Below, one piece after another: positions 22,025-29,880 of a stretch of 36,471 nt of DNA (positions within the stretch are counted from its first letter, which is position 1; the number at the start of each line of letters is the position of its first letter). Below the pieces are notes generated by a model. That model was given only the letters and a program-made list of their open reading frames with translations, searched no databases and was not told where the DNA came from. The position numbers and the translations under genes were made by a program. The stretch is from an uncultured Microbacteriaceae bacterium (GTDB lineage Bacteria; Actinomycetota; Actinomycetes; Actinomycetales; Microbacteriaceae). The stretch covers positions 1 through 36,471 of the forward strand of contig CAKUJB010000006.1 of the NCBI GenBank assembly GCA_934661165.1, in the 5' to 3' direction.

Positions 22025-23689
22025 ATGACCGCGACGCTCGTCGCCGCCGACCTCGCCGGCGGGCACGGCCACCGCACCCTCTTCGACGGGCTCGACCTCA
22101 CGGTCGCGCCGGGTGACGTCGTCGGCGTCGTCGGGGTCAACGGCGCGGGCAAGTCGACGCTCCTGCGCATCCTCGCCGGGGTCGACCAGCCGCTCGCCGG
22201 GACCGTGTCGCTCGCGCCGCCCGACGCATTCGTCGGCTGGCTGCCGCAGGAGGCCGAGCGCGTCCCCGGTGAGTCGGTCGCCGACCACCTCGCGCGTCGC
22301 ACCGGCTGCGCGGCGGCGACCGAGGCGATGAATGCGGCGGCCGAGTCGCTCGGCGATCCCGCGCAGGCCGACACCGCCGCCGACGTCTACTCGGCGGCGC
22401 TCGAGCGATGGCTCGCGAGCGGGGCGCCCGACCTCGAGGAGCGCATCCCGGCCGTGCTCGCCGAGCTCGGCCTCGACCTCGGCGGCCGCGCACCCGACCA
22501 GGTCGCGATGACGAGCCTGTCCGGGGGCCAGGCGGCGCGCGTCGGACTCGCCGCGCTCCTGCTGTCGCGCTTCGACCTCGTCCTGCTCGACGAGCCGACG
22601 AACGACCTCGACCTCGACGGTCTCGCGCGACTCGAGGGGTTCGTGCGGGGGCTGCGCGGCGGTGTCGTGCTCGTGAGCCACGACCGGGAGTTCCTCGCCC
22701 GCTGCGTGACGCGCGTGGTCGAGCTCGACCTCCCGCAGGGCACCACACGGCTGTACGGCGGCGGCTATGACGCCTACCTCGAGGAGCGCGCGACGGCGCG
22801 GCGGCATGCGAGGCAGCAGTACGACGAGTTCGCGGCGCAGAAGGCCGATCTCGTCGCCCGGGCGCGTGTGCAGCGCGAGTGGTCGAGCCAAGGGGTGAGG
22901 AATGCGCTGCGCAAGTCCCCGGACAACGACAAGATCCGGCGTCGGGCGGCGACCGAGTCGAGCGAGAAGCAGGCGCAGAAGGTCCGCCAGATGGAGAGCC
23001 GGATCGCGCGCCTCGACGAGGTCGAGGAACCGCGGAAGGAGTGGCGCCTCGAGTTCGCGATCGGGGCGGCGCCGCGATCCAGCACCGTCGTCGCGACGCT
23101 GCGCGAGGCGATCGTGCGAGCGGGCGGGCACACGCTCGGCCCCGTCTCGCTGCAGGTCGACGCGGGGGACCGCATCGGCATCACCGGGCCGAACGGCGCG
23201 GGCAAGACGACGCTCCTCCGGCTGCTGCTCGGCCATCGCGCCCCCGACGCCGGCGCCGCGAGCCTCGGCACGAGCGTGCGCATCGGCGAGATCGATCAGG
23301 CGCGCGAGGTGCTCGCCGGCTCGGTGCCGCTCGCGGCCGCCTTCGAGGCGCTCGTCCCCGAACTCGCGACGGGTGAGGTGCGCACGCTCCTCGCGAAGTT
23401 CGGCCTCCGCGCCGACCACGTCGGGCGTCCCGTCGACGAGCTCTCGCCGGGCGAGCGCACGCGCGCCGGCCTCGCGCTGCTCCAGGCCCGCGGCGTCAAC
23501 CTCCTCGTCCTCGACGAGCCGACGAACCACCTCGACCTCGAGGCGATCGAGCAGCTCGAGCAGGCGCTCGAGCAGTACCCGGGGACGCTGCTGCTCGTGA
23601 CCCACGATCGCCGCATGCTCGAGCGGGTGCGCCTGGACCGGCGCTGGCACGTCGAGGCCGGGCAGGTCGTGGAGGCGCTCGCGGGCTGA
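22025..23689 (+). CDS. ABC-F family ATPase (no membrane domain)
   Basis: This 554-residue protein has two ABC ATPase domains in one chain and no transmembrane part, so it probably acts on the ribosome. Domain 1 has Walker A GVNGAGKST (about 38-46), signature LSGGQAARVGL and Walker B LVLLDEPTNDLDL. Domain 2 has GPNGAGKTT (about 390), LSPGERTRAGL and LVLDEPTNHLDLEA. The linker between them (about 245-345) is basic and helical, as in ABC-F interdomain linkers. Members act in translation or in ribosome protection from antibiotics; the sequence alone does not decide. ATG at 22025 has GAGCAT 6 nt upstream, a possible weak leaderless promoter; no regulatory leader peptide is visible. Confidence 0.88.
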   Translation: MTATLVAADLAGGHGHRTLFDGLDLTVAPGDVVGVVGVNGAGKSTLLRILAGVDQPLAGTVSLAPPDAFVGWLPQEAERVPGESVADHLARRTGCAAATEAMNAAAESLGDPAQADTAADVYSAALERWLASGAPDLEERIPAVLAELGLDLGGRAPDQVAMTSLSGGQAARVGLAALLLSRFDLVLLDEPTNDLDLDGLARLEGFVRGLRGGVVLVSHDREFLARCVTRVVELDLPQGTTRLYGGGYDAYLEERATARRHARQQYDEFAAQKADLVARARVQREWSSQGVRNALRKSPDNDKIRRRAATESSEKQAQKVRQMESRIARLDEVEEPRKEWRLEFAIGAAPRSSTVVATLREAIVRAGGHTLGPVSLQVDAGDRIGITGPNGAGKTTLLRLLLGHRAPDAGAASLGTSVRIGEIDQAREVLAGSVPLAAAFEALVPELATGEVRTLLAKFGLRADHVGRPVDELSPGERTRAGLALLQARGVNLLVLDEPTNHLDLEAIEQLEQALEQYPGTLLLVTHDRRMLERVRLDRRWHVEAGQVVEALAG

Positions 23690-23792
23690 GCCTCCCGGCG
23701 GCCGTGCGCGGCGGAGGCTGGGCACGGCCGGGCCCGAGGGCCATACTGGACGCGCAACCGCCTGCCTCCGTCCGCACCAGCCTGGGAGCCGC

Positions 23793-25013
23793 ATGCCCGA
23801 CGCCGCCGTCATCGAGCGCGACTGCGTCATCACGGGGGGCGGTCCGGCCGGCATGGTGCTCGGCTACCTCCTTGCCCGGGCCGGACTGCGCGTCACCGTG
23901 CTCGAGAAGCACGCCGACTTCCTCCGCGACTTCCGCGGCGACACGATCCACCCCTCGACGATCGCGCTGCTGCGGGGGCTCGGGCTCGCCGAGGAGTTCC
24001 TCGAGCTCCCGCTGTCGCGTGTCGACACCCTCGACACCGTCATCGACGGGACGCGGCTCACGCTCGTCGATTTCTCGACACTGCCGCCGCCGGACGACTT
24101 CCTCGTCTTCGCGCCGCAGTGGGACTTCCTCGACTTCCTCGCTCGGAAGGGCAGCGAGCTGCCCGGCTTCGACCTGCGCCTGCGGGCCGCGGGCGTCGAC
24201 CTCGTCGTCGAGGGCGACCGCGTCGTCGGCGTCCGCGCGACCGGCCCGCTCGGCGACTTCGAGCTCCGCGCGCCCCTCACGGTCGCCGCCGACGGACGCG
24301 ACTCGACGCTCCGCGAGCGCGCGGGGATGCACCCCGTCGAGTTCGGGGCGCCGATCGACGTGCTGTGGTTCCGCCTGCCGAAGGCCGAGGGCGCACCGCC
24401 CCCGACCCTCGCCTACGTCTCCGCCGACGGGGTCGTCCTCACGCTCGACCGCCGCGACTACTACCAGGCCGGCGTCATCATCTCCAAGGGACGCTTCGAC
24501 GTGATCCGGGCCGCCGGCCTGCCCGCCTTCCGGGCCCGCGTCGCCGCCGCCGCACCGCACCTCGCGGCGACCGCCGACTCGCTGCTCGACTGGGGCCAGG
24601 TCAGCCTCCTCACGGTCCGCCTCGATCGCCTGCCGAGCTGGCACCGGCCGGGCTTCATCGCGATCGGCGACGCCGCGCACGCGATGTCGCCCATGTTCGG
24701 CGTCGGCGTCAACTACGCGATCCAGGACGCCGTCGCGCTCGCGAACGCCGTCCACGACCCGCTCGCCCGAGGGTCGGCGCCCGACGGCGTGCTCGCCGCC
24801 GTCCAGTCGCGCCGCGAGCGGCCCGCGCGGCGGATGCAGCGACTGCAGCGGATCTCCCACCTCGGCGTCGTCCGCGTCGCCCGCGGCGGACGCCGCCGCG
24901 CCGTGCCGCGGCCGGTCCTCGCGGTGCTCCGGCGCCACGCGCCGCGGATCCGGCGGTTCCTGGCGCGGTTCATCGGCCTCGGGTATCTGCCGGAGCGCTC
25001 CGAGATCCGCTGA
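23793..25013 (+). CDS. FAD-dependent monooxygenase (PHBH family)
   Basis: This 406-residue flavoprotein has the group A aromatic hydroxylase fold. The Rossmann FAD motif is VITGGGPAGMVLGYLLARAG (about 10-29). The segment GDTIHPSTIALLRGLG is followed by the DG motif VAADGRDSTLRER and the GD motif IGDAAHAMSPMFGVGVNYAIQDA near residue 290. Relatives hydroxylate aromatic or polyketide-like substrates with NAD(P)H and O2; the substrate here is unknown. The C-terminal ~60 residues are strongly basic (RRERPARRMQRLQR). The ATG has GGGAG about 7 nt upstream and a ~45-nt leader after CATACT at 23742-23747. Two SDR genes follow on the same strand. Confidence 0.85.
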   Translation: MPDAAVIERDCVITGGGPAGMVLGYLLARAGLRVTVLEKHADFLRDFRGDTIHPSTIALLRGLGLAEEFLELPLSRVDTLDTVIDGTRLTLVDFSTLPPPDDFLVFAPQWDFLDFLARKGSELPGFDLRLRAAGVDLVVEGDRVVGVRATGPLGDFELRAPLTVAADGRDSTLRERAGMHPVEFGAPIDVLWFRLPKAEGAPPPTLAYVSADGVVLTLDRRDYYQAGVIISKGRFDVIRAAGLPAFRARVAAAAPHLAATADSLLDWGQVSLLTVRLDRLPSWHRPGFIAIGDAAHAMSPMFGVGVNYAIQDAVALANAVHDPLARGSAPDGVLAAVQSRRERPARRMQRLQRISHLGVVRVARGGRRRAVPRPVLAVLRRHAPRIRRFLARFIGLGYLPERSEIR

Positions 25014-25079
25014 GACGCGGGGCGCGGCAGCGTCGCGGCGGGCGCGCACCGAGCCCGGCGCGCATGCCACCATGAATGC

Positions 25080-25769
25080 ATGCCCCTGCATCTCCTCACG
25101 GGCGCCGGCTCCGGCATCGGTGCGGCGCTCGCGGCCCGGCTCCACGCGCGGGGCGATGGGCTCATCCTCCTCGCCCGCAGCGCAGAACGCGCTCGCGAGC
25201 TCGAGGCGCGCCACCCCGGCGCCACGACGCTCGTCGCCGACCTCGCGGCGCCCGCCGACCTCGCCGCGGCACTCGCCGCACCGGCGCTCCCGGCGCGGCT
25301 CGACTCCCTCATCCACATCGCCGGCGTCGTGGACCTCGGCCCTGTCGCCGACCTCACCGTCGAGTCATGGCAGGCGCAGCTCGCGGTCAACCTCGTCGCC
25401 CCGGCCGAGCTCACCCGGCTGCTCCTGCCGGCGGTGCGCGCCGCCCGCGGCCAGGTGTGCTTCGTGAACTCCGGCGCGGGCCTGCGCGCATCGCCCGAGT
25501 GGTCCGCCTACGCCGCCTCGAAGCACGGCCTCAAGGCGCTCGCCGACTCGCTCCGGGCCGAGGAGGCGCCGCACGGGGTCCGCGTCTCGTCGATCTTCCC
25601 GGGCCGCACCGCGACGCCGATGCAGGCGTTCGTGCACGAGCAGGAGGGCCGCCCGTACGACCCCGCCGCGTGGATCGACCCCGAGACGGTCGCGACCGCG
25701 ATGCTCACGATCCTCGATCTGCCGCGCGACGCCCAGATCCCCGAGCTCTCGATCCGGCCGGGCGCCTGA
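25080..25769 (+). CDS. Short-chain dehydrogenase/reductase (SDR)
   Basis: This 229-residue classical SDR has the nucleotide-binding motif TGAGSGIGAAL at residues 7-17, the NNAG-like HIAGVV near 79, the catalytic Ser in FVNSGAG, and YAASK (Tyr and Lys) near 146-150. The C-terminal part is short, as in single-domain NADP-dependent members. The ATG at 25080 overlaps the GAATGC word at 25074-25079, and CACCAT lies 6 nt upstream as a weak leaderless -10 candidate. A second SDR follows 13 bp later, so they are probably one operon. The substrate is not evident. Confidence 0.88.
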   Translation: MPLHLLTGAGSGIGAALAARLHARGDGLILLARSAERARELEARHPGATTLVADLAAPADLAAALAAPALPARLDSLIHIAGVVDLGPVADLTVESWQAQLAVNLVAPAELTRLLLPAVRAARGQVCFVNSGAGLRASPEWSAYAASKHGLKALADSLRAEEAPHGVRVSSIFPGRTATPMQAFVHEQEGRPYDPAAWIDPETVATAMLTILDLPRDAQIPELSIRPGA

Positions 25770-25782
25770 GGAGCCGCGACCC

Positions 25783-26700
25783 GTGACGGACGAGACGGGC
25801 GCCGGGCGCGCATTCGACGGTCAGCGCGTGCTCGTGACGGGCGCGACGAGCGGGGTCGGATTCGAGATCGCCAGGGCGCTCGTCGCGGGCGGCGCGGAGC
25901 TCGTGCTGCCGGCGCGGGACCCGGCACGGGCGACGAATGCGGCGGACGCGCTCCGCGCATTCGTCCCGGACGCGCGCATCGAGCCCCGCGAACTGGATCT
26001 CGCGCGACTCGACACCGTCCGGTCGCTCGCCGCCGCGCTCGTCGCCGAGGGCCGATCGCTCGAGGCGCTCGTCCTCAATGCGGGGGTCGCGCTCGTGGGC
26101 GATCCCGTGCGTCACGTCACCGTGGACGGCTACGAGCTGCACTTCCAGACGAACTTCCTCGGGCACGCGGCGCTCGTGCTCGGCCTGCTGCCGCTGCTGC
26201 AGGCGTCGGCCACGCGCATCGTCGTGCAGGGGAGCGTCATCAGCGCGGTGCGCGGCGTCCAGTGGGACGACCTGCAGTCCGAACGGCGGTACTCGGCGCT
26301 GCGCGCCTACGGGTCGTCGAAGACGGCACTCGGGGGCTTCGCGCTCGAGCTCGGGCGGCGCGAGGGGCTGAAGGTCGCGCTGAGCCATCCCGGGATCGTG
26401 CCGGCGACGGCCATCGCGCCCGGGGTGCGGGCCCGGGTGTGGCCCGGCGTGCGGGAGTACTTCGTCGGCAGGATCGGCAACCGGCCGGCGACCGCGGCGC
26501 AGCCGGCGCTCGCCGCGCTCGAGGCGCCCGCGGCGGGCCCTGTCTCGTACGGCCCGGCGGGCTGGCTGCAGATCGCGGGACCGGCGCGGCCGCGGGCGCC
26601 GTTCCGCCGCCTCGTCGATGCCGCCGAGGCGGCGCGGGTGTGGGAGCTCGCGATCGAGCTGCTCGCGGCGGGGCAGAACGCGCCGGGCGATCCGGCCTAG
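25783..26700 (+). CDS. SDR-family oxidoreductase, extended (retinol dehydrogenase/WWOX-like)
   Basis: This 305-residue SDR has TGATSGVGFEIARAL near residues 19-33, VLNAGVAL near 93-100, NFLGHAALVLGLLPLL, a catalytic Ser in GSVISAV and Tyr-x-x-x-Lys in AYGSSKTAL near 178. Length and the segment DGYELHFQTNFLGH resemble light-dependent protochlorophyllide reductase/retinol dehydrogenase-like SDRs. The GTG start has GAGGAG about 9 nt upstream in the 13-bp gap after the previous SDR. The C-terminal ~60 residues are variable. The substrate is unknown. Confidence 0.88.
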   Translation: MTDETGAGRAFDGQRVLVTGATSGVGFEIARALVAGGAELVLPARDPARATNAADALRAFVPDARIEPRELDLARLDTVRSLAAALVAEGRSLEALVLNAGVALVGDPVRHVTVDGYELHFQTNFLGHAALVLGLLPLLQASATRIVVQGSVISAVRGVQWDDLQSERRYSALRAYGSSKTALGGFALELGRREGLKVALSHPGIVPATAIAPGVRARVWPGVREYFVGRIGNRPATAAQPALAALEAPAAGPVSYGPAGWLQIAGPARPRAPFRRLVDAAEAARVWELAIELLAAGQNAPGDPA

Positions 26701-26720
26701 GCACGGCCCCGAGCCGCGCC

Positions 26721-26726
26721 TAGGCT
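26721..26726 (+). promoter_or_regulatory. -10 box of the 26790 gene
   Basis: TAGGCT lies 63 nt before the ATG at 26790. It gives a leader of about 57 nt that contains the 10-bp tandem repeat and an SD. Confidence 0.45.
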
Positions 26727-26740
26727 GGCCGGCGCCGGTC

Positions 26741-26780
26741 GCCGTCGCCTGGCGTCGCCCGGCGTCCCCCGGCGGAAGGG
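26741..26780 (+). repeat. Four degenerate 10-bp tandem repeats in a 5' leader
   Basis: Successive 10-mers read GCCGTCGCCT, GGCGTCGCCC, GGCGTCCCCC and GGCGGAAGGG. The first three differ by one to three bases and the last carries the SD. Slippage is a simple explanation. Confidence 0.5.
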
Positions 26781-26789
26781 AACGCGCGC

Positions 26790-27350
26790 ATGGGCACCCT
26801 GCACTACGTCGCGACCGTCTCGGTCGACGGGTATGCCGCCGACGCGGACGGCGACTTCCAGTGGTCGGCGCCGAGCGACGAGGTCTTCGACTTCCACGTC
26901 GAGCGGATGGCGACCGTCGCGGTCGAGGTGCTCGGGCGGCGCGCCTACGAGCTCATGACGTACTGGGAGACGTACGCCGACCCGGACGGCACCCCCGCCG
27001 AGCACGAGTTCGCGCGGCGCTGGCGCGGCATCGAGAAGGTGGCCGTCTCGTCGACGCTGACCGACTCCGAGCTCATCGGCGACCGCGTCCGGCTCGTGCC
27101 GCGTCTACCGCTCGAGGAACTGCGAGACCTCGTCGCCGACGCGGCCGACGAGGTCTCGATCTTCGGCCCCACGACCGCGGCGGACGCGATCCGCGCGGGA
27201 CTCGTCGACGTCGTCGAGCTCTTCGTCGTCCCGAAGCTCGTCGGCGGCGGGCTCCGCGCCCTGCCCGAGGGCGCCCGGCTCGACCTCCGGCTCGACGACC
27301 GCCGCGTCTTCGGCAACGGGCTCGTGTACCTGCGGTACGGGCGGGGGTGA
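26790..27350 (+). CDS. Dihydrofolate reductase-like / RibD C-terminal domain protein
   Basis: This 186-residue protein has the RibD_C/DHFR fold: it starts LHYVATVSVDGYAAD, then VLGRRAYELMTYWETY, VSSTLTD, EVSIFGPTTAADAIRAGLVDVVELFVVPKLVGGG and a C-terminal strand. Such stand-alone proteins are NAD(P)H-dependent reductases of unknown substrate, not true DHFR. The ATG at 26790 has AAGGGAA about 9 nt upstream in a leader of about 57 nt carrying 10-bp repeats. Confidence 0.88.
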   Translation: MGTLHYVATVSVDGYAADADGDFQWSAPSDEVFDFHVERMATVAVEVLGRRAYELMTYWETYADPDGTPAEHEFARRWRGIEKVAVSSTLTDSELIGDRVRLVPRLPLEELRDLVADAADEVSIFGPTTAADAIRAGLVDVVELFVVPKLVGGGLRALPEGARLDLRLDDRRVFGNGLVYLRYGRG

Positions 27351-27431
27351 CCAGGCGCATTCCTCGCCGGTGCGATCGCCCGCCGATCGGCGAGGCTCGC
27401 CCGAGGCGCGACGCGACCGCGGGGGCGTCGC

Positions 27432-27437
27432 TAGGCT
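27432..27437 (+). promoter_or_regulatory. Leaderless -10 box of the 27445 gene
   Basis: TAGGCT lies 7 nt before the ATG at 27445. It supports that start over longer in-frame alternatives. Confidence 0.6.
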
Positions 27438-27444
27438 CGTCCGC

Positions 27445-27822
27445 ATGGCGATGCCGCGACGTGTCGATGTCGAGGACTTCCTCGCGCAGCTGCCCGAGGT
27501 CGCGAGGCCGCACCTCGACGCGCTGCGCGAGCTGAGCCTCACCGCGGATCCCCGGATCGAGGAGACGCTGCACTGGAACCAGCCGGCATACCTGCTCGAC
27601 GGCGTCCGGCAGTGGGTGCTGCAGGCCTTCGGCGCGCACGCGTCGCTGCGATTCCCGACGCGCATGTTCGCGGCGCACGTCGCGGAGGTCGAGGCGGCCG
27701 GCTACGCGGCGGGTGCCGGCTTCATCAAGCTGCCATACGACCGCGAACTGCCCGAGGCGCTCTGCCGCCGGCTCATCCGCGCGCGGATCGAGGAGTTCGA
27801 GGCGACGCGCGCCGGCTGGTGA
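27445..27822 (+). CDS. DUF1801 domain protein
   Basis: This 125-residue soluble protein matches the DUF1801 (YdhG-like) fold: DVEDFLAQLPEVARPHLDALREL, then DPRIEETLHWNQPAYLL, a central LQAFGAHASLRFP and a basic C-terminal helix. The function of the family is unresolved. The frame is open 75 bp further upstream, but the ATG at 27445 is fixed by the TAGGCT box 7 nt before it. The GAATGCG words at 27357-27362 and 27841-27846 lie on either side of the gene. Confidence 0.8.
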   Translation: MAMPRRVDVEDFLAQLPEVARPHLDALRELSLTADPRIEETLHWNQPAYLLDGVRQWVLQAFGAHASLRFPTRMFAAHVAEVEAAGYAAGAGFIKLPYDRELPEALCRRLIRARIEEFEATRAGW

Positions 27823-27877
27823 GGCATCCGGACGGGGCAGGAATGCGCGCCCCCGCCGATCAGTCCCCGGCTCGGCA

Positions 27878-27883
27878 TAGGCT
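27878..27883 (+). promoter_or_regulatory. Leaderless -10 box of the 27890 gene
   Basis: TAGGCT lies 6 nt before the ATG at 27890. Confidence 0.65.
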
Positions 27884-27889
27884 GGCGCC

Positions 27890-28711
27890 ATGAAGCTCGC
27901 AACCGTCAGAGTGGCCGGAGGCGGGACCCGGGTGGTCCGGATCGCCGGCGACGTCGCGACCGAGGTGCCCGGGTTCGCCAATGTGGGGGCGCTGCTCGCC
28001 GCGGGCGGGCTCGACGCGGCGGCGACCGCCCCGGGCCCCGAGCATGCCGTGGCGGGCCTCGACTACGCGACGCTCGTGCCCGCGCCGAGCAAGGTCGTCT
28101 GCGTCGGCCTCAACTACAAGGCGCACATCGCCGAGACCCACCGCGAGCCGCCGACGTACCCGACGCTCTTCGCGAAGTTCGCCGACAGTCTCATCGGGGC
28201 GCACGACGACATCGTCCGGGCGCCCGAGCCCGAGTCGATGGACTGGGAGGGCGAGCTCGTCATCGTCATCGGCGCGGAGGTCCGGCGGGCCCGCGGTGCC
28301 GAGGCCGAGGCGGCCATCGCCGGGTACACGATCGCGAACGACGTCTCGTACCGCGACTGGCAGTACCGCACGACGCAGTGGGACCAGGGCAAGATCTGGG
28401 CCGACTCGACGCCCGTCGGCCCCGTGCTCGCGACCCCGGACGAGATCCCGTTCCAGGCGCGCATCGTCACGGAGCTCGACGGCGTCGTGAAGCAGGAGGG
28501 CGAGATCCACGACCTCGTCCACGGCCCCGCCGCGCTCGTCGAGTACGTCTCGACGATCACGCGGCTGCGCCCGGGCGACCTCATCCTCACGGGCACGCCC
28601 TCCGGCGTCGGCCACGTCCGCCAGCCCGAGGAGCAGCTGCTGCCCGGGCAGACCGTCACGGTGACGATCGACGGCATCGGCTCCCTGCGCAATCGGATCG
28701 TCGCCGGCTGA
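27890..28711 (+). CDS. Fumarylacetoacetate hydrolase (FAH) family protein
   Basis: This 273-residue protein has a ~65-residue N-terminal domain and the FAH catalytic domain: VCVGLNYKAHIAETHREPP, FAKFADSLIG, the metal ligands in MDWEGELVIVIG, IANDVSYRDWQ and the terminal LILTGTPSGVGHV. FAH relatives cleave or decarboxylate acyl-pyruvate-type intermediates in aromatic and sugar-acid catabolism. Which substrate applies is not evident, and no ring-cleavage dioxygenase is nearby. ATG with a TAGGCT box 6 nt upstream. It is convergent with the alcohol dehydrogenase gene, 17 bp between stops. Confidence 0.9.
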   Translation: MKLATVRVAGGGTRVVRIAGDVATEVPGFANVGALLAAGGLDAAATAPGPEHAVAGLDYATLVPAPSKVVCVGLNYKAHIAETHREPPTYPTLFAKFADSLIGAHDDIVRAPEPESMDWEGELVIVIGAEVRRARGAEAEAAIAGYTIANDVSYRDWQYRTTQWDQGKIWADSTPVGPVLATPDEIPFQARIVTELDGVVKQEGEIHDLVHGPAALVEYVSTITRLRPGDLILTGTPSGVGHVRQPEEQLLPGQTVTVTIDGIGSLRNRIVAG

Positions 28712-28728
28712 GCCCGGGCCCTCGCGAC

Positions 28729-29748
28729 TCAGGGCAGCAGCATCACCTTGATCGCCTCGCGCTCGTCCATGAGCCGGTAGGCCTCCGCGACCTCGGCCAT
28801 GGGCAGGGTCCGGTCGAAGACGGGCCCCGCGTCGAGCGTCCCCGCCTCGACGCGGGCAAGGAGGTCCGGCAGGTAGCGCTGCACCGGGGCGACGCCACCG
28901 GCGAGCCCGATGTTCTTCTCGAAGGCCCGGAAGGCCGGGAACTGCCCGCCGCCGTACGGCACGCCGACGACGCCGACCGTGGCGCCGGGCCGGGCCGCGG
29001 CGAAGGCGGTCGTGAGGGACTCGGCCGTCCCGACGCATTCGAGGACCGCGTCCGCGCCGACGCCGTCGGTGAGCTCGGCGATCGCCGCCGCCGCGTCGTC
29101 GCCGCGCTCGGCGACCAGGTGCGTGGCGCCGAATCGCCGGGCGACCTGCTGGCGCGACTCGTGGCGCGACATCGCGATGATCCGCTCGGCGCCGAGGGTC
29201 GATGCGGCGAGCACACCGCACAGGCCGACCGCCCCGTCGCCGACGACCACGACGGTCGAGCCGGGTCGGACCTTCGCGGAGACCGCGGCGTGCCAGCCGG
29301 TCGCCATGACGTCGCTCAGCGCGAGCAGGGCGGGCAGCAGCGCCGGGTCGCCGTTCGAGACGACGGCGAGGGACTGGTCGGCGTGACTCGCGACGGTGAG
29401 CTCCGCTTGACCGCTCGCGGTGCCGTGGTATTCGACGCAGGCGCTCTCGACGCCGGCGAGGCAGTTCGCGCACCGCCCGCAGCCCTGGCAGAACGGCACG
29501 ACCACTCGGTCGCCGACGCGGATCCGGCGCACCTCGGTCCCCACCTCGACGACCTCGCCGATGCACTCGTGGCCGATCGTGCGGGGGACACGGCCGAGCC
29601 GGCTGATGCCGCGGTAGTGCCACAGGTCCGAGCCGCACACGCAGCCTGCGATCACCTGCACGATCGCCTGGTGCGGGGCGCGGAGCTCCGGGTCGGGCGC
29701 CTCCTCCCACCGCACATCCCCTGGACCGTGGAACATCGTCGCCTGCAT
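28729..29748 (-). CDS. Zinc-dependent medium-chain alcohol dehydrogenase
   Basis: This 339-residue MDR-family enzyme has the catalytic zinc site in GCVCGSDLWHY (Cys) and IGHECIGEVVEVG (His-Glu), and a structural-zinc cluster CQGCGRCANCLAG, followed by another Cys. The cofactor fold VVVVGDGAVGLCGVLAAS lies near residue 170. The threonine-like relatives include glutathione-independent aldehyde and polyol dehydrogenases. ATG at 29748 has CAGAAT 6 nt upstream, a leaderless-type variant. The very long open frame extending upstream is an antisense artefact of GC bias. It is divergent from the repeat-enclosed DUF559 gene. Confidence 0.9.
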   Translation of the reverse strand: MQATMFHGPGDVRWEEAPDPELRAPHQAIVQVIAGCVCGSDLWHYRGISRLGRVPRTIGHECIGEVVEVGTEVRRIRVGDRVVVPFCQGCGRCANCLAGVESACVEYHGTASGQAELTVASHADQSLAVVSNGDPALLPALLALSDVMATGWHAAVSAKVRPGSTVVVVGDGAVGLCGVLAASTLGAERIIAMSRHESRQQVARRFGATHLVAERGDDAAAAIAELTDGVGADAVLECVGTAESLTTAFAAARPGATVGVVGVPYGGGQFPAFRAFEKNIGLAGGVAPVQRYLPDLLARVEAGTLDAGPVFDRTLPMAEVAEAYRLMDEREAIKVMLLP

Positions 29749-29778
29749 CCCCCCATTCTGGTTGGTCCCGACGGGCTC

Positions 29779-29794
29779 GCGCCGCCTGCGGCGC
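29779..29794. other. Short perfect hairpin beside the left palindromic repeat
   Basis: GCGCCGCCTGCGGCGC forms a 7-bp stem with a 2-nt loop. It lies 10 bp before the left copy of the 75-nt repeat and upstream of the alcohol dehydrogenase gene. Role unknown. Confidence 0.35.
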
Positions 29795-29804
29795 AGCGCC
29801 CTGC

Positions 29805-29880
29805 GTGCGAAGTGAAGGAGGATCGGTCGTCTCACATGGATAGTGCGCCCGGCGAGGCCGTTCTTCCTTACTAATTGCAC
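29805..29880. repeat. Palindromic repeat, left copy (76 nt)
   Basis: It begins GTGCGAAGTGAAGGA (29805-29819), identical to the first 15 nt of the right copy at 30727. The inner 45 nt align without gaps at roughly two thirds identity with the right copy (shared TAGTGCGC core, then GTTC). The far arm, 29866-29880, has diverged; GTGC/GCAC and AAGGA/TCCTT still pair. The last 6 nt hold the TTG start of the DUF559 gene. Confidence 0.8.

Noticed and set aside
22025..23689. Calling the ABC-F gene an antibiotic-resistance gene
   Set aside because: The family includes resistance and housekeeping translation factors. No attenuator leader or neighbouring resistance gene is visible, so the specific label is not supported.
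20480..23854. Minus-strand open frame of about 1124 codons opposite ychF and the ABC-F gene
   Set aside because: It is antisense to two well-supported genes and has a biased composition (Arg, Asp, Glu, Val) with no motif. It is a shadow of codon bias.
26790..27350. Calling the RibD-like protein a true dihydrofolate reductase
   Set aside because: The fold matches, but the DHFR catalytic context and a thyA neighbour are lacking; it fits the stand-alone RibD_C-type reductases.
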